Source: Eudromia elegans (lineage: Eukaryota; Chordata; Aves; Tinamiformes; Tinamidae). From it: a stretch of 64,000 nucleotides of DNA. Each line of letters begins with the position of its first letter. Position 1 is the stretch's first letter. The stretch covers positions 5,515,329-5,579,328 of the forward strand of contig PTEX01000032.1 of NCBI GenBank assembly GCA_003342815.1, in the 5' to 3' direction. The notes beneath the pieces were generated by a model. The model was not told the DNA's origin, searched no databases, and saw nothing but the letters and a program-made list of their open reading frames with translations. A program made the translations under genes and the position numbers. Below, one piece after another: positions 1-14,800 of this stretch.

Positions 1-1748
1 CATGCTCCACTACTGTGGTCTGGTTTTCACCTCAAGGATGAACTAATGTGGTTTGACATGCTTGGACTATATTTTTAGGTAGAAATCTGACTTTTGGTAA
101 AAAGTGGATCCCTGTAGTGCATCTGTTTGGGAGAGGGCAAAATATGTGCTTCAATCTTTCTTATGCCAGGTGTTTACCTTTTTTGTGTGTGTTTTTCTTT
201 CTCTTCTCCCCCACACTCTGTTTCTGGAGCATTTCAAGGTGATTTTTTTTTGCACATATAGTGTAAAATATCTTGAAGGAGCTATTGAAATGGCTACTTA
301 ATGACTGCTTACAACTCTGTACTATTCTGTGCACTTAACTGAGTTTTCTTTGTCTTTACATGTGTCAGAAATGTTCAGCAGCAAGTCTTACTTGTCATAA
401 GCTGAAAGAGGTAGTATAGTTAGACTAGACAGGATTGATAAAGATGTAAGTAGGTGATGAGCGCTGTACTGCTGCAACATGTTTTATGCTGAGTGGCTGG
501 AAATAAGAAACTTCTGTCCCTGCTAATTAAGTAGATTATTCCTAAACGCTTTACAATATTTTTTTCTTTCAATGTCTTTGACTGGTTTGAGACAGTCACA
601 GAATGTAAATTGAATCATAGAGGCTGCAGATCTGGCTGCTTCTAATGTTCTTACTGAAATTTCATATTTCCTTTTTTAACAAAACACTTTTTCCCCCCTC
701 CCAAGGAAAAATGCTAAGCTATTAAGAAATGCTTAATCTGGTTTCATTATATTCCTTGGTATTTATTGTCCATCCTAAAATGCCAGTCCTTTTGCCATAA
801 TTACTTTTTCTCTGATCATCTAAATGTATAGATTATAGAAATTCCTTCCAGGTAGGCAACATGAACAGCTTGTCCTTTTTTGATTGTTCCTTTATGCAGA
901 ACTTTTAATGGAAATTGTTCTGAGGAGAAATCTGTTTGAACAGTCAGTGGTCTCTGAAATAGTTTCATGCTAAAGTTCAGCTCTTTGGAGATGTCTGAAA
1001 ATTCTTGGAAGACTCCATTGTAGAGAGATCAGTAATCTTCAGGTGGTTTCAGAGATAAAGCCTCTATTTGATTTAAGTAATTGGATTACTCTAAAAAGAA
1101 AGGAGTAATCTTACGTAAAAAGATACTAATTGGACTTTTGACCTAGGGTTGTTTTTGCGACTGGGTGAAGTTTTGTAAGTTCTACCCAGCTTCTCTGTGT
1201 GTAAATGGTTAGGAATGTGTGACTTGAAGGATAAATCATTGCAGTGAGGCTTGGAAGGCTTGTGTTTGGTTCCTGACTGGGTCGCATGGGGAGCAGAAGG
1301 TGCTACAGAAGTTAGCTTTTGCTGTCAGGATTGTTCTTTCCTTTGCCTGGAATACCGTGAAAAGGAATATCAGGAAACTCCAGGTTCAGCTTAGGACATC
1401 ATCTGAATTGGCAACTTTGAGGCATGCAGGCTTTTTTTATGGTACTGTTATCCCCTTATATTTGAAATGAATCATGGTTGGTTTCATACTAGGTTGAATG
1501 CCTCAAAGGTTATTGTTGCTTTTAAATTCAATGATTTTTTTTCAGGATAACTTTTTCTATTTGGATACCCTTAGCCAAAGCATCTTCCTTTGTATTTTTA
1601 GGTGACTGTTAATTAAGTGAATCTTTTTTTCTGAGAATGGCTTAGATAGTCTCAAGTCTGCCAGTCCAAGTCAGAGGAGACCTTTGGGAAATCAAATTGC
1701 ATAATGGCTTATGGTCTAGGTATCCTGTTTGTCCTTGACCTGTAAAAA

Positions 1749-1772
1749 TTTTTTTTTTTTTTTTTTTTTTTT
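1749..1772. repeat. Poly(T) tract, 24 nt
   Basis: Uninterrupted T run, with a 13-nt A run 45 bp downstream (1817-1829). Long single-base runs are prone to assembly length error. Confidence 0.95.
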
Positions 1773-4700
1773 AATGCACATTTTAGAACTGAGATAAGGG
1801 TGGCGTTATACTTAAGAAAAAAAAAAAAAGAGACTTGTTAAGTATGGCTCAGTGATAAAGTAGTGAGGTAAGCTTCATTGCTTTAGAGTGTGTTGAGGAA
1901 TGGAGAGAGACAGAAACAGAAGGTGGGGTAGCAGGGAAGGGACAAGCAGGGAACATGTAATGACATTTTCACAAAATACTCTTCTAGCCTTCAGCAAATT
2001 GCAGCAGTTTGCATTGTGTGGGGCGTCCATAGCCAGAAGTGATGTTGGTGTGTCTTACACTAACCTCTTCCCCCTGCCCTCCTAGCGATGGGGAGCTTAT
2101 AATGAAATTTTTGATGAGGCAAAGTTGGGAGACAGCAAAATGAGGAGGATGTGAATGCCCTAAGTTGAATGACTTTAGGGACATAACTTTTAGACATGAG
2201 ATAAAAATTAGTGTTATATAGAGCAGCTTTTTGTACTTCGGGAGAATTAAAAAAAAAAATCTGTAAGTTAAGAGTATATGTCTCTCCTTAGTGGTTTCCA
2301 GATGTTATGTTATGCTATAGAAACTTAAAGGTCAGGTTGCAATTTTAGAGAGAAATGATCTATAAAAAAGTAGAAAGGCTTTAAATGCAATTGTACGGGA
2401 GAGTGACGGGGATAGTTTTTGAGAAACTCTATGGTTCTGTTGCTGCTTCCAAGAGAGACTTCTTTTCTGTTTAAGAGTGAGGCAGCCAGAGTGTGTAGCA
2501 GAAAGGTGAGATCGTCTTGCAAATGAAGATGAGAAGAGCTAGACTTGTGCAGAGAACCAGAACTGCTTGTGTGCCTGGCGCGAGTAGAGATATAGGTATA
2601 TGTGCACACACTTAGAAATATCTGTGTCTATACCTTAGAGACCAAAGGGCAGAAACTACCTGTTTAACATAGGTGCTATTACTGACAGAAGAACAAGTAG
2701 ATGTAAACTAATTATGAATAAGTTTACATTTTGGGCACAAGGTTTATGTTTCCTGGAGCAGTATGGCTTTAGAGTAAACTTTTAATAGTATTAATGGGAA
2801 GAGGAAATCCAAATAGTTTAGATCTTGTACACTTTAGAATAAAGAATCATATGATGCATTGTCTTTGATAATGAGCTTAATAGATTTCATAGTTTAAAAG
2901 GTTCTTATACTCAGTTTTCATAGCAATGGATTTGGTTTTAAGAGGTGTGAATGTGGTGGTGTTTTGTTTGCTTGCTTTTTTTAACCTTGTCATTTTCCCC
3001 TGTGACAGGGGACTGGAGGGCAGTAATCCCGAGCTGCCTTCTGAGGCCTCTGCTTTGAGGAGATGTTCTAAGTGGAGAAATTCTGGGCAATTCAGTTTTC
3101 AAGAATGAAAACTCAAGTTTTACCATTGCGAGTTTCCAGTCATCAGGCTGTTGTCACAAAGTGTGTCTTCTTTATAGACTTTTTTACATTCCTTCGTTGT
3201 GCATGTCGCTATCAGCTTATTGATGCCTCAAAAAATCCATTTTCTTTATTTTCTCAATTGATGATTTGCAGAAGTTGGTGAGCTTATCACGGTTCTTGTT
3301 CACCTGTACAGGAAGAGCGTTGCTGGCCAGACTCGCAATTATCAATAGATCTTTTGCTCAGCCCTGTCCTTGATGACTTCAGTGTTTGGTCTCTGATATG
3401 GCAACAAGTCCTTTACACTGAGGACTTTTTTTGACTTTTAAAAGAAAGATTATTAGTAGGGAATAGTGATGATAGATGAAATTTTATTCCTTATCTCCAA
3501 GGACCAATGACCTTTCTCCTTTAAATGGAGAATACAATGACTTGTTTTTGAGCAGATTATTTGTTTTGTTGCAAGTTCAGTGGTGCCTGAGTTGGTGCTC
3601 TGTAGACCTGCGAAGGTCTAGCAGGATTACTAAGACAGCAAATAGGTTTGGTTTTCCTATATTGTTTTACTTTGGCAGAGAAATATTTACAGTCCTCTTA
3701 CATCCTGTTATGGGCTTGAGCAAGACTTATGCTGTTGCAGAGGTGGAGAGGAACAGAGGGAAATGTCAGTCAATAGCAGAGTACAGTGGAGGCAACACAT
3801 TTGGAGAATATTAAGTTTGTATAAATAACTCTTCACTGAGTTGGAAAGGAACCATAACTCAGTAATGGGTTATGTTAATCAGGGAATGGGCACATTGCTT
3901 TTCGCAGCACAGCATCTTAGTTCTTAGTAAGAAGGGCTGCTGTAAAAAAGAGAAACAACAACCCAAATGACAAACAAGTTTTTGTAAGCAGTAGTTTGTT
4001 CAGCTAGTGACTGAAGATTTTACTGCTTGACCTCAGCCAACTGGCACAATAGGTTTGATTCTCGGCACAGCAATTCTTGCAGCTAAAGAGCTGTGGCAGT
4101 TTAGCAAGACAGGGAGTAATGGGGAACCAAAGTGACAGCTTGCCCAGAGGTGCTGGAAGAGTTGGGACTTCTCAACTTACTCTGAGATGTTGTGAGACTA
4201 CAACTGCACAGGTTGGGAGACTGACATGTAAACCACTTTCAAGCAGAGCTGTTTAAAAAATGAAGTGTTAGGTGGTTATTGCCTTCCCTGCGGATGGTCT
4301 GTTTATCCTTTATCCATTGCTGTAAAAGGTAGATCTGTTCCCCGTCGTGCTGGCAGCTACCGCCACCTCTGTTATAGAGATGAGAAAGGAAAGCGTAGCT
4401 GAGGGAAGACTTTAGCCTCATGCTAGCAGGTAGAGTGCTGAAGAAAGTATTTTTTCTTTTCCTGAGCCATGCCTGCTTTTGGAGAGATGGAGGTTGCCAC
4501 CTCCAGTTCATGTGTCTGGCCTGGCACAAAGCTGCATGATTCTTGGGGGTAGATGTTGTATTGGTGGCAGTATCAGAACGAGACAAGTTTGTAAATCTGT
4601 TAGTTTTGAGTAGGACTTCCAGATCCCAGTATGGATCCACTTATCACAGGCAGTTTAAAGAAAACTGGATGCCAGCATCCAGCTGCCAGACCTGGTGACT

Positions 4701-5784
4701 GTGAACTGCATGCAGTCTATGAACTGCGCCTACTCTGGGAGTGAGAGAAAGGCAGAAATCTTGTATGTTGGAAGAGGCAAAAAAAGGAGGGCTGGCACCT
4801 TGGAATGATGCACTGAGTAATCCAAAACAGAACAATTTAAACTTGTATCTTCTTTCAAGGAATATATACTTTTTTTTCAGTCTTTTAAAAGCCACCTGCC
4901 ATTATAAGTTTTTTGTTTTAAAAATAAGTAGGCAATAGAGCGTGTGGAATCTCTCATGTTCTGGAGTAAAGATACATCTTCAGTGGTTTGGCCTTTGGAA
5001 ACTTAATTGACTAACGAATGCAGGGATTGTGCACCAACAGGATAGTATCGTGCTGCAGGTCAGTGCTTCCCTCCACAGCTGTTTCATTTCAGTTATTTCC
5101 CAGCATAATGATTGAAGACTGGCTATGTGGGATCTGCTCCAGACAGTGAGTTGTCAGGGGCTTCATGGTAGCGTACCAAATCACTATATTTAACAAAACT
5201 AGCAGTTTCATACTATAAATTTTTGTGACAGAACTGCTGCAGCATAGACTATTTTTGGAGAATTCCAGTACTGCTTCTGAAAGATTTATATATATATGTA
5301 TAGTGCACAATGTTCAGTGATAGAACAGTTCAGTGAAATATCAGTTCAGAAATGTTAATGTTTGAATTTGAAACTGTAGTTATGTTTATAAATATACAAA
5401 ATGGTATTTGGTGTGAGACAAACCATTTTAATATGTCAAAAATAAAGTGCTTGGATATTTCCTAGTGTTTCCAGGCTGATGAGAAAGCTTTCAAAATTAG
5501 TTCTGACATTCAGAAGAAATCTGACTGGAGGTATTGTGTACGTATTTGGCTTTAGCAAGAAAGATTTAACTTTTTTTATGGAAACATTGAAGTCTCTGCT
5601 TCAGGTTAATTTTGTGTCTTTCAAAAACAGTTCTTTCTGAGGTTAGTGTTGAACAGCTGCTTATTGCATGCAATACATTGCATCCGGCAGGTCTCTGGAG
5701 TAGTGTTGAAGCATCAAAATGGCTTCATAAGCTCTTTAAGTTGCTGTAGAATGGGGCTGCTGCTGAAGGAAGCAGTCATGTGTG

Positions 5785-5807
5785 TTTTTTTTTTTTTTTT
5801 TTTTTTT
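5785..5807. repeat. Poly(T) tract, 23 nt
   Basis: Uninterrupted T run in intron 1, with no diagnostic retroposon sequence beside it. Confidence 0.95.
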
Positions 5808-8800
5808 AGAAGATGAGATACGAGATGGGGGAGTTCTGTGACTAGAGTGCTGTATTCGGGAGATCATATGAGTTTAACTTGGATTTTGAATAAGGCTGCA
5901 TGTCCATGGCAAACAGCTAATCTGATTTGTTGCTGTCCCAGTCCTGTTTTGCTGTCTCTTCCCCACCCTCATCGTGTGTCCCCACACCCTTCCTTTTGCA
6001 GCCTGTGCTGATCGTTGGTAGACTGGCTGTGCTGTTTCTGCTTGATAAGGAAGCAGCAGATCTTCTACTGCTAGGCTAGTTTTCTGCTGAGTTGTAAGAC
6101 TTTGTGCTGAGCCTTTTAGTATGCAAAATGACAGAGCTAGCTTAGGGGAGCTCCAGGAGGTGAAATGTGCACTCTGGGAAAGGATGAGGTGTTTGCAAGC
6201 AGCCATTATATTGATTTAGGCTGCGAAGAACTGCAGCTTAGGTTGCTTTGACGTTGATTCGTTTCCTCATCTGAGAAGATAGCAACTGCCCTTGCAGTTC
6301 AGACGGATAGTCTTTGTATCCCATCAGTGCTGGAGATACTGGTGGAAAGAAACTTCTTAAATCTAATTGGTGATTTGTTTCTTCATGCTTTGGACATCAT
6401 CAACAGGTAGATGGTTGCCTATGAGTATGTCCAGAATGCATGAAGGAAAAAACAGTCCGATGTGACTGCCTTCCTCTTGGGCATCTGTTCTTGGTAGTGT
6501 TGCCAGTTGTTTGCCTTGCTTCAGCTCATTAGCCATTAGAACCAAGCTCAAAGGCTGGAATATAAGGCTAAGAGAAGGTTGTGTTGTCCCCTGGAGATAT
6601 CATGTATATTTTTGTTCTTTGAATTTGGGATTTTACAAGAATTCCATAGGTTTTCTCTTTCCCACAGCATTTTTATACTTCTAATCTTCTGTATGATCCC
6701 TCACGTACAATGTCAGTGTCCATGTATATGTCATGGTCTGTCTCCCTTGTTGGAATTGCTGAGCACATTGGTGGCCTGTCAACATCCTCCTTCCACCATG
6801 ACCAGGAGGGCTGTTATGTCAAGGCTGTCAGATGATGCCAAGCACCTGTGCTTTTGAAACTTATAAGCACTTTAGACTAGTGCTGTAAGTCCTAAAAGTC
6901 TCAATAACAAGCCGATCATCTGACTCTCCTGTGCTTAATTTTCAGGGATTACAGGTTCTTCTTGTTCCCATCATGCCAAACCTGTCTGTATGGCCAGTAT
7001 TTCTGGAAGAGTTTAAGAACAGGGCAGGCATGTAAAAATGCTCCCATATCCTCCAATGACTTGAAGCTCAGGGATTTGCTATTGTAGTGCTCATGTTTTC
7101 TTGTTTATTGCATGCCTAATTATATGACTAGTGGCATCATGTAGTAACCAGGAGGATGCTTGCTCAGAAAATCTTTCCCTCATTTCCTGGTTTTGATGCC
7201 TAAGGAAGTGAGGTGTAACTGCTGTCTGCTGGGCCTTAAATGGGAGAGTTCCATTGGATGCATTGGTGTTATGTATTACTATGTCTTTCTCTTGCTCTGA
7301 TTGCATTTTATTCTTCTTCCAAAGGGACCAAGGACCGGTTATCTGCTCTATCGTTAACACTCATCTTTGCTGCTGGCTGCTACCTGCGTTTGCTCTCAGG
7401 GGTTTGACTGTTTAGTGCGCTCATGTTAAACAGGAGTGGTTCTCCAGCTTTTGTTTGGTTTGCTGCTTAGTCTGATCTGCCAAAGCATGTCTGAATATTC
7501 CCCTGCTTTTTCCAGTGATGTCTGATGAAGTTATTTTGCTTTAAAAATGTTTCCTCTTTTTTGGTAAGTTATTTCTGTCTTGAGGGGTGGAGGGACATTG
7601 AGACATTGGGTGATCATACAAGTCCTTTATCTCAAGCATCATCACCTCTGTTTCTTTCACCCTTGCTATTTCACAGATATCTGCCTTACTGATGTTTAAA
7701 AATACCCAATCTCCCTGTTTTGAATCGGCAAAGTTCATTTTTTTTAGTATGTCTTTTATGTGAGGAAATTATACATTCTGTTTGACTCTTATTATTAGCA
7801 CTGTATCTATTCTGCCTTGGAACCATTATCTCATTGGTTAAATTATGTGGCTAAGTGCAATGTAGATTGTATTGTTTTAATAACAATTCTGGTCTTGCAG
7901 TATTTTTGAGAAATAAAGCAAAAATCTTTTTCATAAATTTTTGAGATTATTTAAAAAAAAAAAATCCAAGGCTATTCTAATTTAGCCTGATTTCGTACAA
8001 TTTTTACAGTTCCTGTCTCTTCTGAGCTGATGTTAGGCAGTTGCCTTTTAGAATTGAATAAAGTCTGTACATGTGGTTTGTTGTTCAAAATGAATGAAGA
8101 ACAATGATTTTTTTAAAGGGCTGATTTTAAATGTTTGGCAAAGCTACAGCTTGTTAAGTCAGCTCACACCTTGTCATCTAAGTGTTATGTCGTATTAGTG
8201 TTATGTTAAAGCCTGCATAGTTCCAGATTTTTCTTGGATATGTTTAAATATTTCACATTCATTTGAATTAAGTTCCACATAAGCAGGGAACTTGAGTTAA
8301 AATTTCTTACCAGCTTGATAAATTATATTTATTAGTCTAAGGTGGATTTTTGTTGTTGTTCATCTTTTCATGCTTCTGTCCCTAGCTGCTTGTATGCCTT
8401 AGCATGCAGCATGTATTTGGCAACCAAAAATGACCTTTTCAAGTCCAGATGGGTGCGGTGTCTTGCTTCTAGTGTCTTGCATGAATAAAATATGTGAATT
8501 TTATTAACCAAAGTCTTTTCCCCCAAAAGAGTGCATACATTTGTGTCTGTTTCTGCTCATTCATCTAATATTTTGAAAGAACAGGAAGAGCGTGTCTCCC
8601 AGTTAGCTGAAATACTTCAAAACAGAAGTTATGATTCATCTGCAACAGGAGAGTCCTTTTTATATCTCTAATATAATTTGGTGTGACCTCTTAATAACTC
8701 TGACTCCTGGTTTCCCCTCATGTCTGACTCACTACTTCAGGTCACACTTTAACAGATTAAACAAATAACTTATTAAAACTGTCATCCCACTTGCTAGTGG

Positions 8801-11800
8801 TCACTGGCAGTTTGGCCCAAACTGACAGTCAGAAGCAAAAATGTGGTATCTCAGCTGGCAAGGGGAACAGACTATCTTTAAGGTAGCTTGTGTAGACTCG
8901 AAAGGTAGGAGTTATGTTTTGAGCTGCTGTTTGAAATCTATGCAAAACATAATATTCTCTGGCTCTTGATTTGTACTTAATATGCAGCAAACATATGGTA
9001 GTACTTGCGAGCACACTGCAAATGGTCTCTAGAACTGTCTGCTCTGCTGTAAGAATGGGAATGGGGATGTGGAGCTAAACTGCCAGGCATCTGGTGCTTG
9101 TAGAGTATTTACTCTTTATCAGCCTTCAAGACAGACTTTACACCTGAGTGATACTGCCTGTGATGGAAGGGGAAATTCATACTAGCACCTTAAAACGAAT
9201 GTTTGCTGGATTCTTTCTAAAGACCTCTGAGGAATGACAGAACCCACTGGCTGGAGCTATTCCCATCCCATCTTTTCAGCATTGACTTTTTTTTACCTTT
9301 CCCTCTAAGGAGAAAGAAAGGAAAGGTGTTCTGTGGACTTTGTACAGTTTTCTAAAACATTTTGGATGTGGTGTGCTCAGAGTCATATTTGGGTATATTT
9401 TTCTTTATTGACTTTTTTTTCTCCAAGGAGTTTCCTAGTCTTTGCAAAGGAGTCTTTGCAAAAAGAAATTTGGCTGTGCTTTGTGCTTTCCCTGGGAATA
9501 TTTGATCTCAGTTCTAGTTTGTAAGTGGAGTGGTCATAAATTCTACATAAAGTCTTTTGTGGTAGTAAAATTACTTGACTTCTTTGACTTGCAAAGCTTC
9601 CATTTATCTCTTTTTAAGATGATTGTGTTACATTATTTACAGAGTTTCTCTTTGACATTAGTATCTAATTCAGAACTAGTAGTTCTTCCTTCAGAGGAGG
9701 CTGCAAGATTGTTTGGGGCCTAAGTAGTGCCAGGGCTTTTAAGTGCTTACTGATTTGAACACTTGTTAATTTGTTAACACATTCGTTAATCTGACCACAC
9801 TTGAACATTGGGTACATGATTTTTGAGGTGCCAAGTCAATTTTATACCCAGGTCTAAAAAAGTTCCTAGGATTCTGGGATTCTGTGAATATTGGCTCTGG
9901 AGTCTGCTTTGGCTGAGGCCAAAAAATCCTTAAAATTTAGCGAAAGTTATTTTGATATAAACTACGTATTGAAGCCAAAAAAGGCAGTATTTTCTTAGTT
10001 TGCCTGCCTGCTATTTATGAAAGGATGCGTGTAGTCACTTCACGTTTCCCAGGGTATGAGGAATCTAGATGTAGCCAGGAAGAAAATACTAGCTTGGATT
10101 TAATAGCTTTTTTTGTGGATTATTTTGTAGCTTTAATGTGTAATACAAAGTTAGAGGTGATAAAAAAGAAGCCTAATGCATGTCTAATGAGCAAGATGTC
10201 AGGCAGCAAGATGTTTTTTAGGATTGTTTAAATATACCCCAACAGAAGTAGTCACCAGGTGTGTGCAGACTTGGAAATAATACCTTTAATAATTTGTAAT
10301 GACACTGAATTGATCTGTTAACTTCATATTTACAAGGTCTGATATTTCTGCTCTGGTTCGTGATTGAGCAATTGGGGAAAAAGAATTTGCTTAAGTAGGT
10401 CATGGCGTAAATGTGAACAGCTTTATAATGTAAACATACATATTGTTATATAATTTTTATTAAATGCTCCTTAACCTTGAATACACTGATGCTTGCGCTT
10501 GGTCACCTTGGACATTAGCATCAAGTTTATGTGGTGGCTCTCTCCTTACAGGAGATGCATTTAGTGAGCGTATTGTACAGTCTTCAAAGATTAAGTAGTG
10601 TTTTTATAGTAGGAGTTGAGTTTCCATGTTTCCCTGCTAAAATTAAATATTTATTGTTTCATAATTTTTTAACTGTGTCTTTGGGAACGTGTGGAATATA
10701 GCAGAGGCCACAGTCAGAAGGAGGATTTTTCAGTACTGGTTATTGCTGTGCTTCCCCATCCGCCTTTTCCAAAGTTAGGGGCAAGCAGAGGTAGCGTCAT
10801 GCATGGAGAAGATGGAGGGAAGCACAAAAATGGAAAAGGAGACAGAAGTGGGGAAGAAAGATATGAAGATGCTATAAATATGAAATGCAGAAAAGAGCGT
10901 CATGGGCAGAAAAACAAGGTCTGAAGCATAATGAGCTCCGAGTTTGGAGGTAGGAGCGATCACTTTCTCTGTTAATTCCCAGATTTCCAAGTGGACTTTA
11001 CATGTGCGTATTTGGCTTTGGGGAGACGTGGTGTCGTGCTGGTGCTGCTGCACCGGCCCTGAACCTTGCATAGTTTCTGTTTTTGAGGAGCAGCTGGTGC
11101 AATGTGTGTCAGGATGGTCGGCATCAGTGGGCAGAGAGAAAGGCCTCACTGGTCACAGGGGGAGGTGACAGAGCCGAGGGCCACGCCTTTGTAGTGGCAT
11201 GAAGGACAGTGCCCTGGTGAGAGCCTTGGCCACTGTGTGAAAGGCACTTGTCCTCTGTCGCTTCCCACTAAATCCTTTTTTTAAAATTATTATTATTATT
11301 TAAGGCCTATGGACTCACTCTACTCAGCATCTGTAGGGAGATGAAATACAGTTTTTCTTTTCTCCTCTAGTCCCTTGCTCTCAGAGCCTGCAGGAGATAC
11401 TAAGAATTCTCTATCTTATTTCTCCCCTTTTTTTTTTTTTTTTCCTCCTCACTTTCCTTCATCTCTACTCCTAAACCACATCTTCCCCTCCCTTTGTGTG
11501 GGTGACTGCTTCGTGCCACCGCTCCTCATCACTGCAAAGAGAATTGGAAATTGGACGTGACTAATGATGTCCCTGTTTCTGACAAGGAATAGTAAACATG
11601 AGGCCCCACTAATGCTGTGGCGGCCACCCTCGTCTGCTGAGGTGCTGGGATAACCCCTTGCTCTGCTCCCCTGCCTAATCCACAGGTCCTCCTTGGAAAT
11701 CCCTCTTGTGAACTGTATGGATTGGACATGTTTTTAAGTTTTGATTTAGAAAATAAGGCAGAAAATCCCACTGTTTTGGGAGCTCAAGTCCCCAACCTGC

Positions 11801-14800
11801 CTGCTTTCTAAGGAAAATAAGCCTCTGCAGCCTTGGCTGAGCCCTTTCTTCCTGAAGTGCTTATGCATCTGTGCTTGATCACTCGCTTGATTTTCATGCC
11901 TCGTTTTAAAACAAAGGTTCAGTGGTTAATGGACAGCTGTAGGGATTGAAGTTCTGAAGATGCTCAATTCTAGATGACTTATTTTAACTTAATGATTTAG
12001 CAGCTGTCAGGACATGTAAACCTGGTAGCTGCTAAGCGAGATACAACATTGCTGATGATCTCGGAGTTCATTGCAGACAAATGGCTGCAGAGGCAGTGTG
12101 TTCGGAGGGAGCGGCAGAGTGAGACCCCCGAGCCACTGCCTTCGCAGACCGGAAGCTGCAGCTGGAAAACTGTCCAAGCACTGAAATTTGAAGTGATTTG
12201 GGCTCATTAATCCGTTCTTCAGCTTTGTGCTTGCCATCTATTCAACACTGCAGTATTTCACTGTGGAGGACATGGTGATTTTCAAGGTTCCTTCTTGACA
12301 GCCCAGTTCTGTTGTGCTGTGTGCCCTGAGGTTCAGTCCCACTCTCGCTTGCGGTGTGGCAACCTTTAACCTGCTGTGAATATAGAGATGGAGAAAACAG
12401 GTTTGTTCTCAGTGCTGACCCTGGGCCTGCCTAAGACATCACTTAAACTACCAGTTTTGTTTCTCTGCAGAGCTGCAAGTTTTCAGGCCTCCTTTTGAGC
12501 GGTACTAAATGGGCTTAAGTAACCAGGTAATGTGATTTCTAGGTAGTACTGGCTTTTGTTATTTGTAAATTTTTATTAAAAAAAGATGAACAGTATGCCT
12601 AATGTGTATTGTAGAGACTCCGTTGATTTCCTGAAGCTCATGGGTGATCTGATGAGAACTGGAAGGAGAAGGTATAAGAAAGGTTTCTTGTGTCTGACCA
12701 AGGGACAACTGTAGACATATCCCAGAGTTTATTTTTTCATGTTAATTGCCAATTTACTGATTAGTAACTGGTAAATGCATTTCTTGATTAAAGTGTTGTA
12801 GGCTCACTGTAGAAAGCAACCTGCTGTTAAGCATGCCTCTCATTTTAAGCTCTGATTATGCTGTTTAAACTAGATTTTCTTAAAATAGTAGCTGCTTTCT
12901 GCCCCTCCTTCAGATTAGCTGCTTAGATGAGCAGAACTTGCTAACAAATTCACACCTAACAGTTCAAGTTTTGATTGCAAAGCTGATCTTTCTGGGACAT
13001 ACAACGATTTCAAGAAAAACATCAAATATACTAAATTTATTATATAAATAAAGAAAAAGAAATCTGTAAATGCTTCTTTCTGAAATACAGTAATTTCATA
13101 GGAGTTGATCTGCTAATAATTTAGTCTTGAGAATGACAAAGTTATTGCAAAATTAACTTCATCCTCTAGAGGAAATACCCTTGTTTTTTTACATGCTTTG
13201 GTCTTCATAGATTTCACTCAGTGAAATCCTTATCCTGGTAGGTTATTTTTTGTGAGTGTGTGAGCACACAGGCATGGGCAGACCTCTGTTTTTTGGACAA
13301 TTTACTCGGCAAATAATTCATTTTCCTATTGTGCGAGAGTAGTGGAGTCAGTGGTGCTTTTCAGTTTGAGTCAAGATGTGTGTTAAGGGTGCCTCTAGTC
13401 TGAGAGAGAAACTAAAATACATGTAAGAAATCAATTTTAGGGGAGAAAAATAACACTTCTCCTTTCCCCAAAAGGCTTGATTGTGGCTCCTGGAACACAA
13501 AGGTATCACCCCCAGGCTTCTGTAAGTCTTGGAGTCTGCTGGCTTGAATTTCTAGCTGAAGAAACTGGCTTCTGGTCATGATGCAGAAATTAAACTATAG
13601 TAAACTTTGACTAACACTTTGAACTTTTCTGAAACTACTCATGTAGCTGTATCTGCTTTTAAGCAACAAGTAAATCACTGCTTTCTGGTTCCCATTCTGG
13701 TCAGAAATGGGATCAGGATGTGCATCTCCCTTCTCTCTGCATTTCTGTATTACTGCTTCATAGTGGTAAAAACACAGAAATGTCTGAGATAACGGTGCTT
13801 GTTCATGAGTGTTTTGTTGCCAGGCCTAGAGATTTGTGACAACCCGCATCTCTGCAGCCCAGCAGGAAGGTTTGCAGATGAATTGTTCTTTGTTCCGTGT
13901 ATAGAAGCAGAGCAGGAGCCTGCAGTAAACACCAGAGCTGTTGGTCTGACTGCTTGTCACACGGCTGCATCAAACACATTTACAGGCTTCCTGACAGCGA
14001 TCTGTTCTGGGAACGTTTAAGGATCCGCTGCTGAGGGCAGCTGTCCATTCTCCCAGGCAGCCTCTCCCAGCACTTGCTGCTTCCTGCTGAGTTTTTTAAT
14101 TTTTTTTTCTATCTTCTATTTTTCATGCTTCATAATTTAATCCTTGAGTTATTCACTATGGATTATTTCCATCACCTTTTTCTTGCAAAAGTCTTGTTGC
14201 CTTTACCCTCCCCCCCTCATACCATCCTTTAATTTTCATAGGTCACAACTCTCAGTTCTCTGATTCCTCCTGCTCTTGTCTAGATGTTTGTATTATTCAG
14301 CATCCTAAAGTGTTATATCCCCAGCTGGGGCCTTTACCAGTGTCTTACATGCTGGTTTTGTTTGGCTGTTCAGTGTTAACTTGTTTATTTTCCAGTATCA
14401 TGAGACCGGCAGCTCCCATACAGGCTGTCGTCTTGAACCTCAGAAACTTTTGTGTGCCACCTTCTCTCCATGTGTAGGTATACTATTCCCATTTAAATGT
14501 AAAACTTTTCTTGTTAAATTGTGTTGTTGCGTTCCTCCCCTCCATGGGCAAGTGTCTAATGTGAAAATGTCCTTAAATTTTGTTGCATTTTCCATTGTGG
14601 TGCAAGTATATTAAATGTATTGTCTGTTACGTCATTCAGATTAATGAAAGCATTGGAGTAACACTGGGTAGAGGAGTAAGATCAGGAGCTGCAGTGCTGG
14701 AAGAAGACTTCTCTTTTGAACCCAAGTTGTAGATAATTCACCTAAGCCACATTTTGCTGTTTTGCAATGAGAAAATTAAAAACAAAACGAAACACCAACT

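Noticed and set aside
595-640. GAATCATAGAGG-like words resembling a CR1 3' end
   Set aside because: Too short and lacking the GGTTGGAA and GTCCAACC segments found in the true CR1 copies.
9858-9890. GGATTCTGGGATTCTGTGAA, a possible plus-strand CR1 tail remnant
   Set aside because: Only the terminal octamer-like repeat is present, with no upstream CR1 body that can be recognised by eye.
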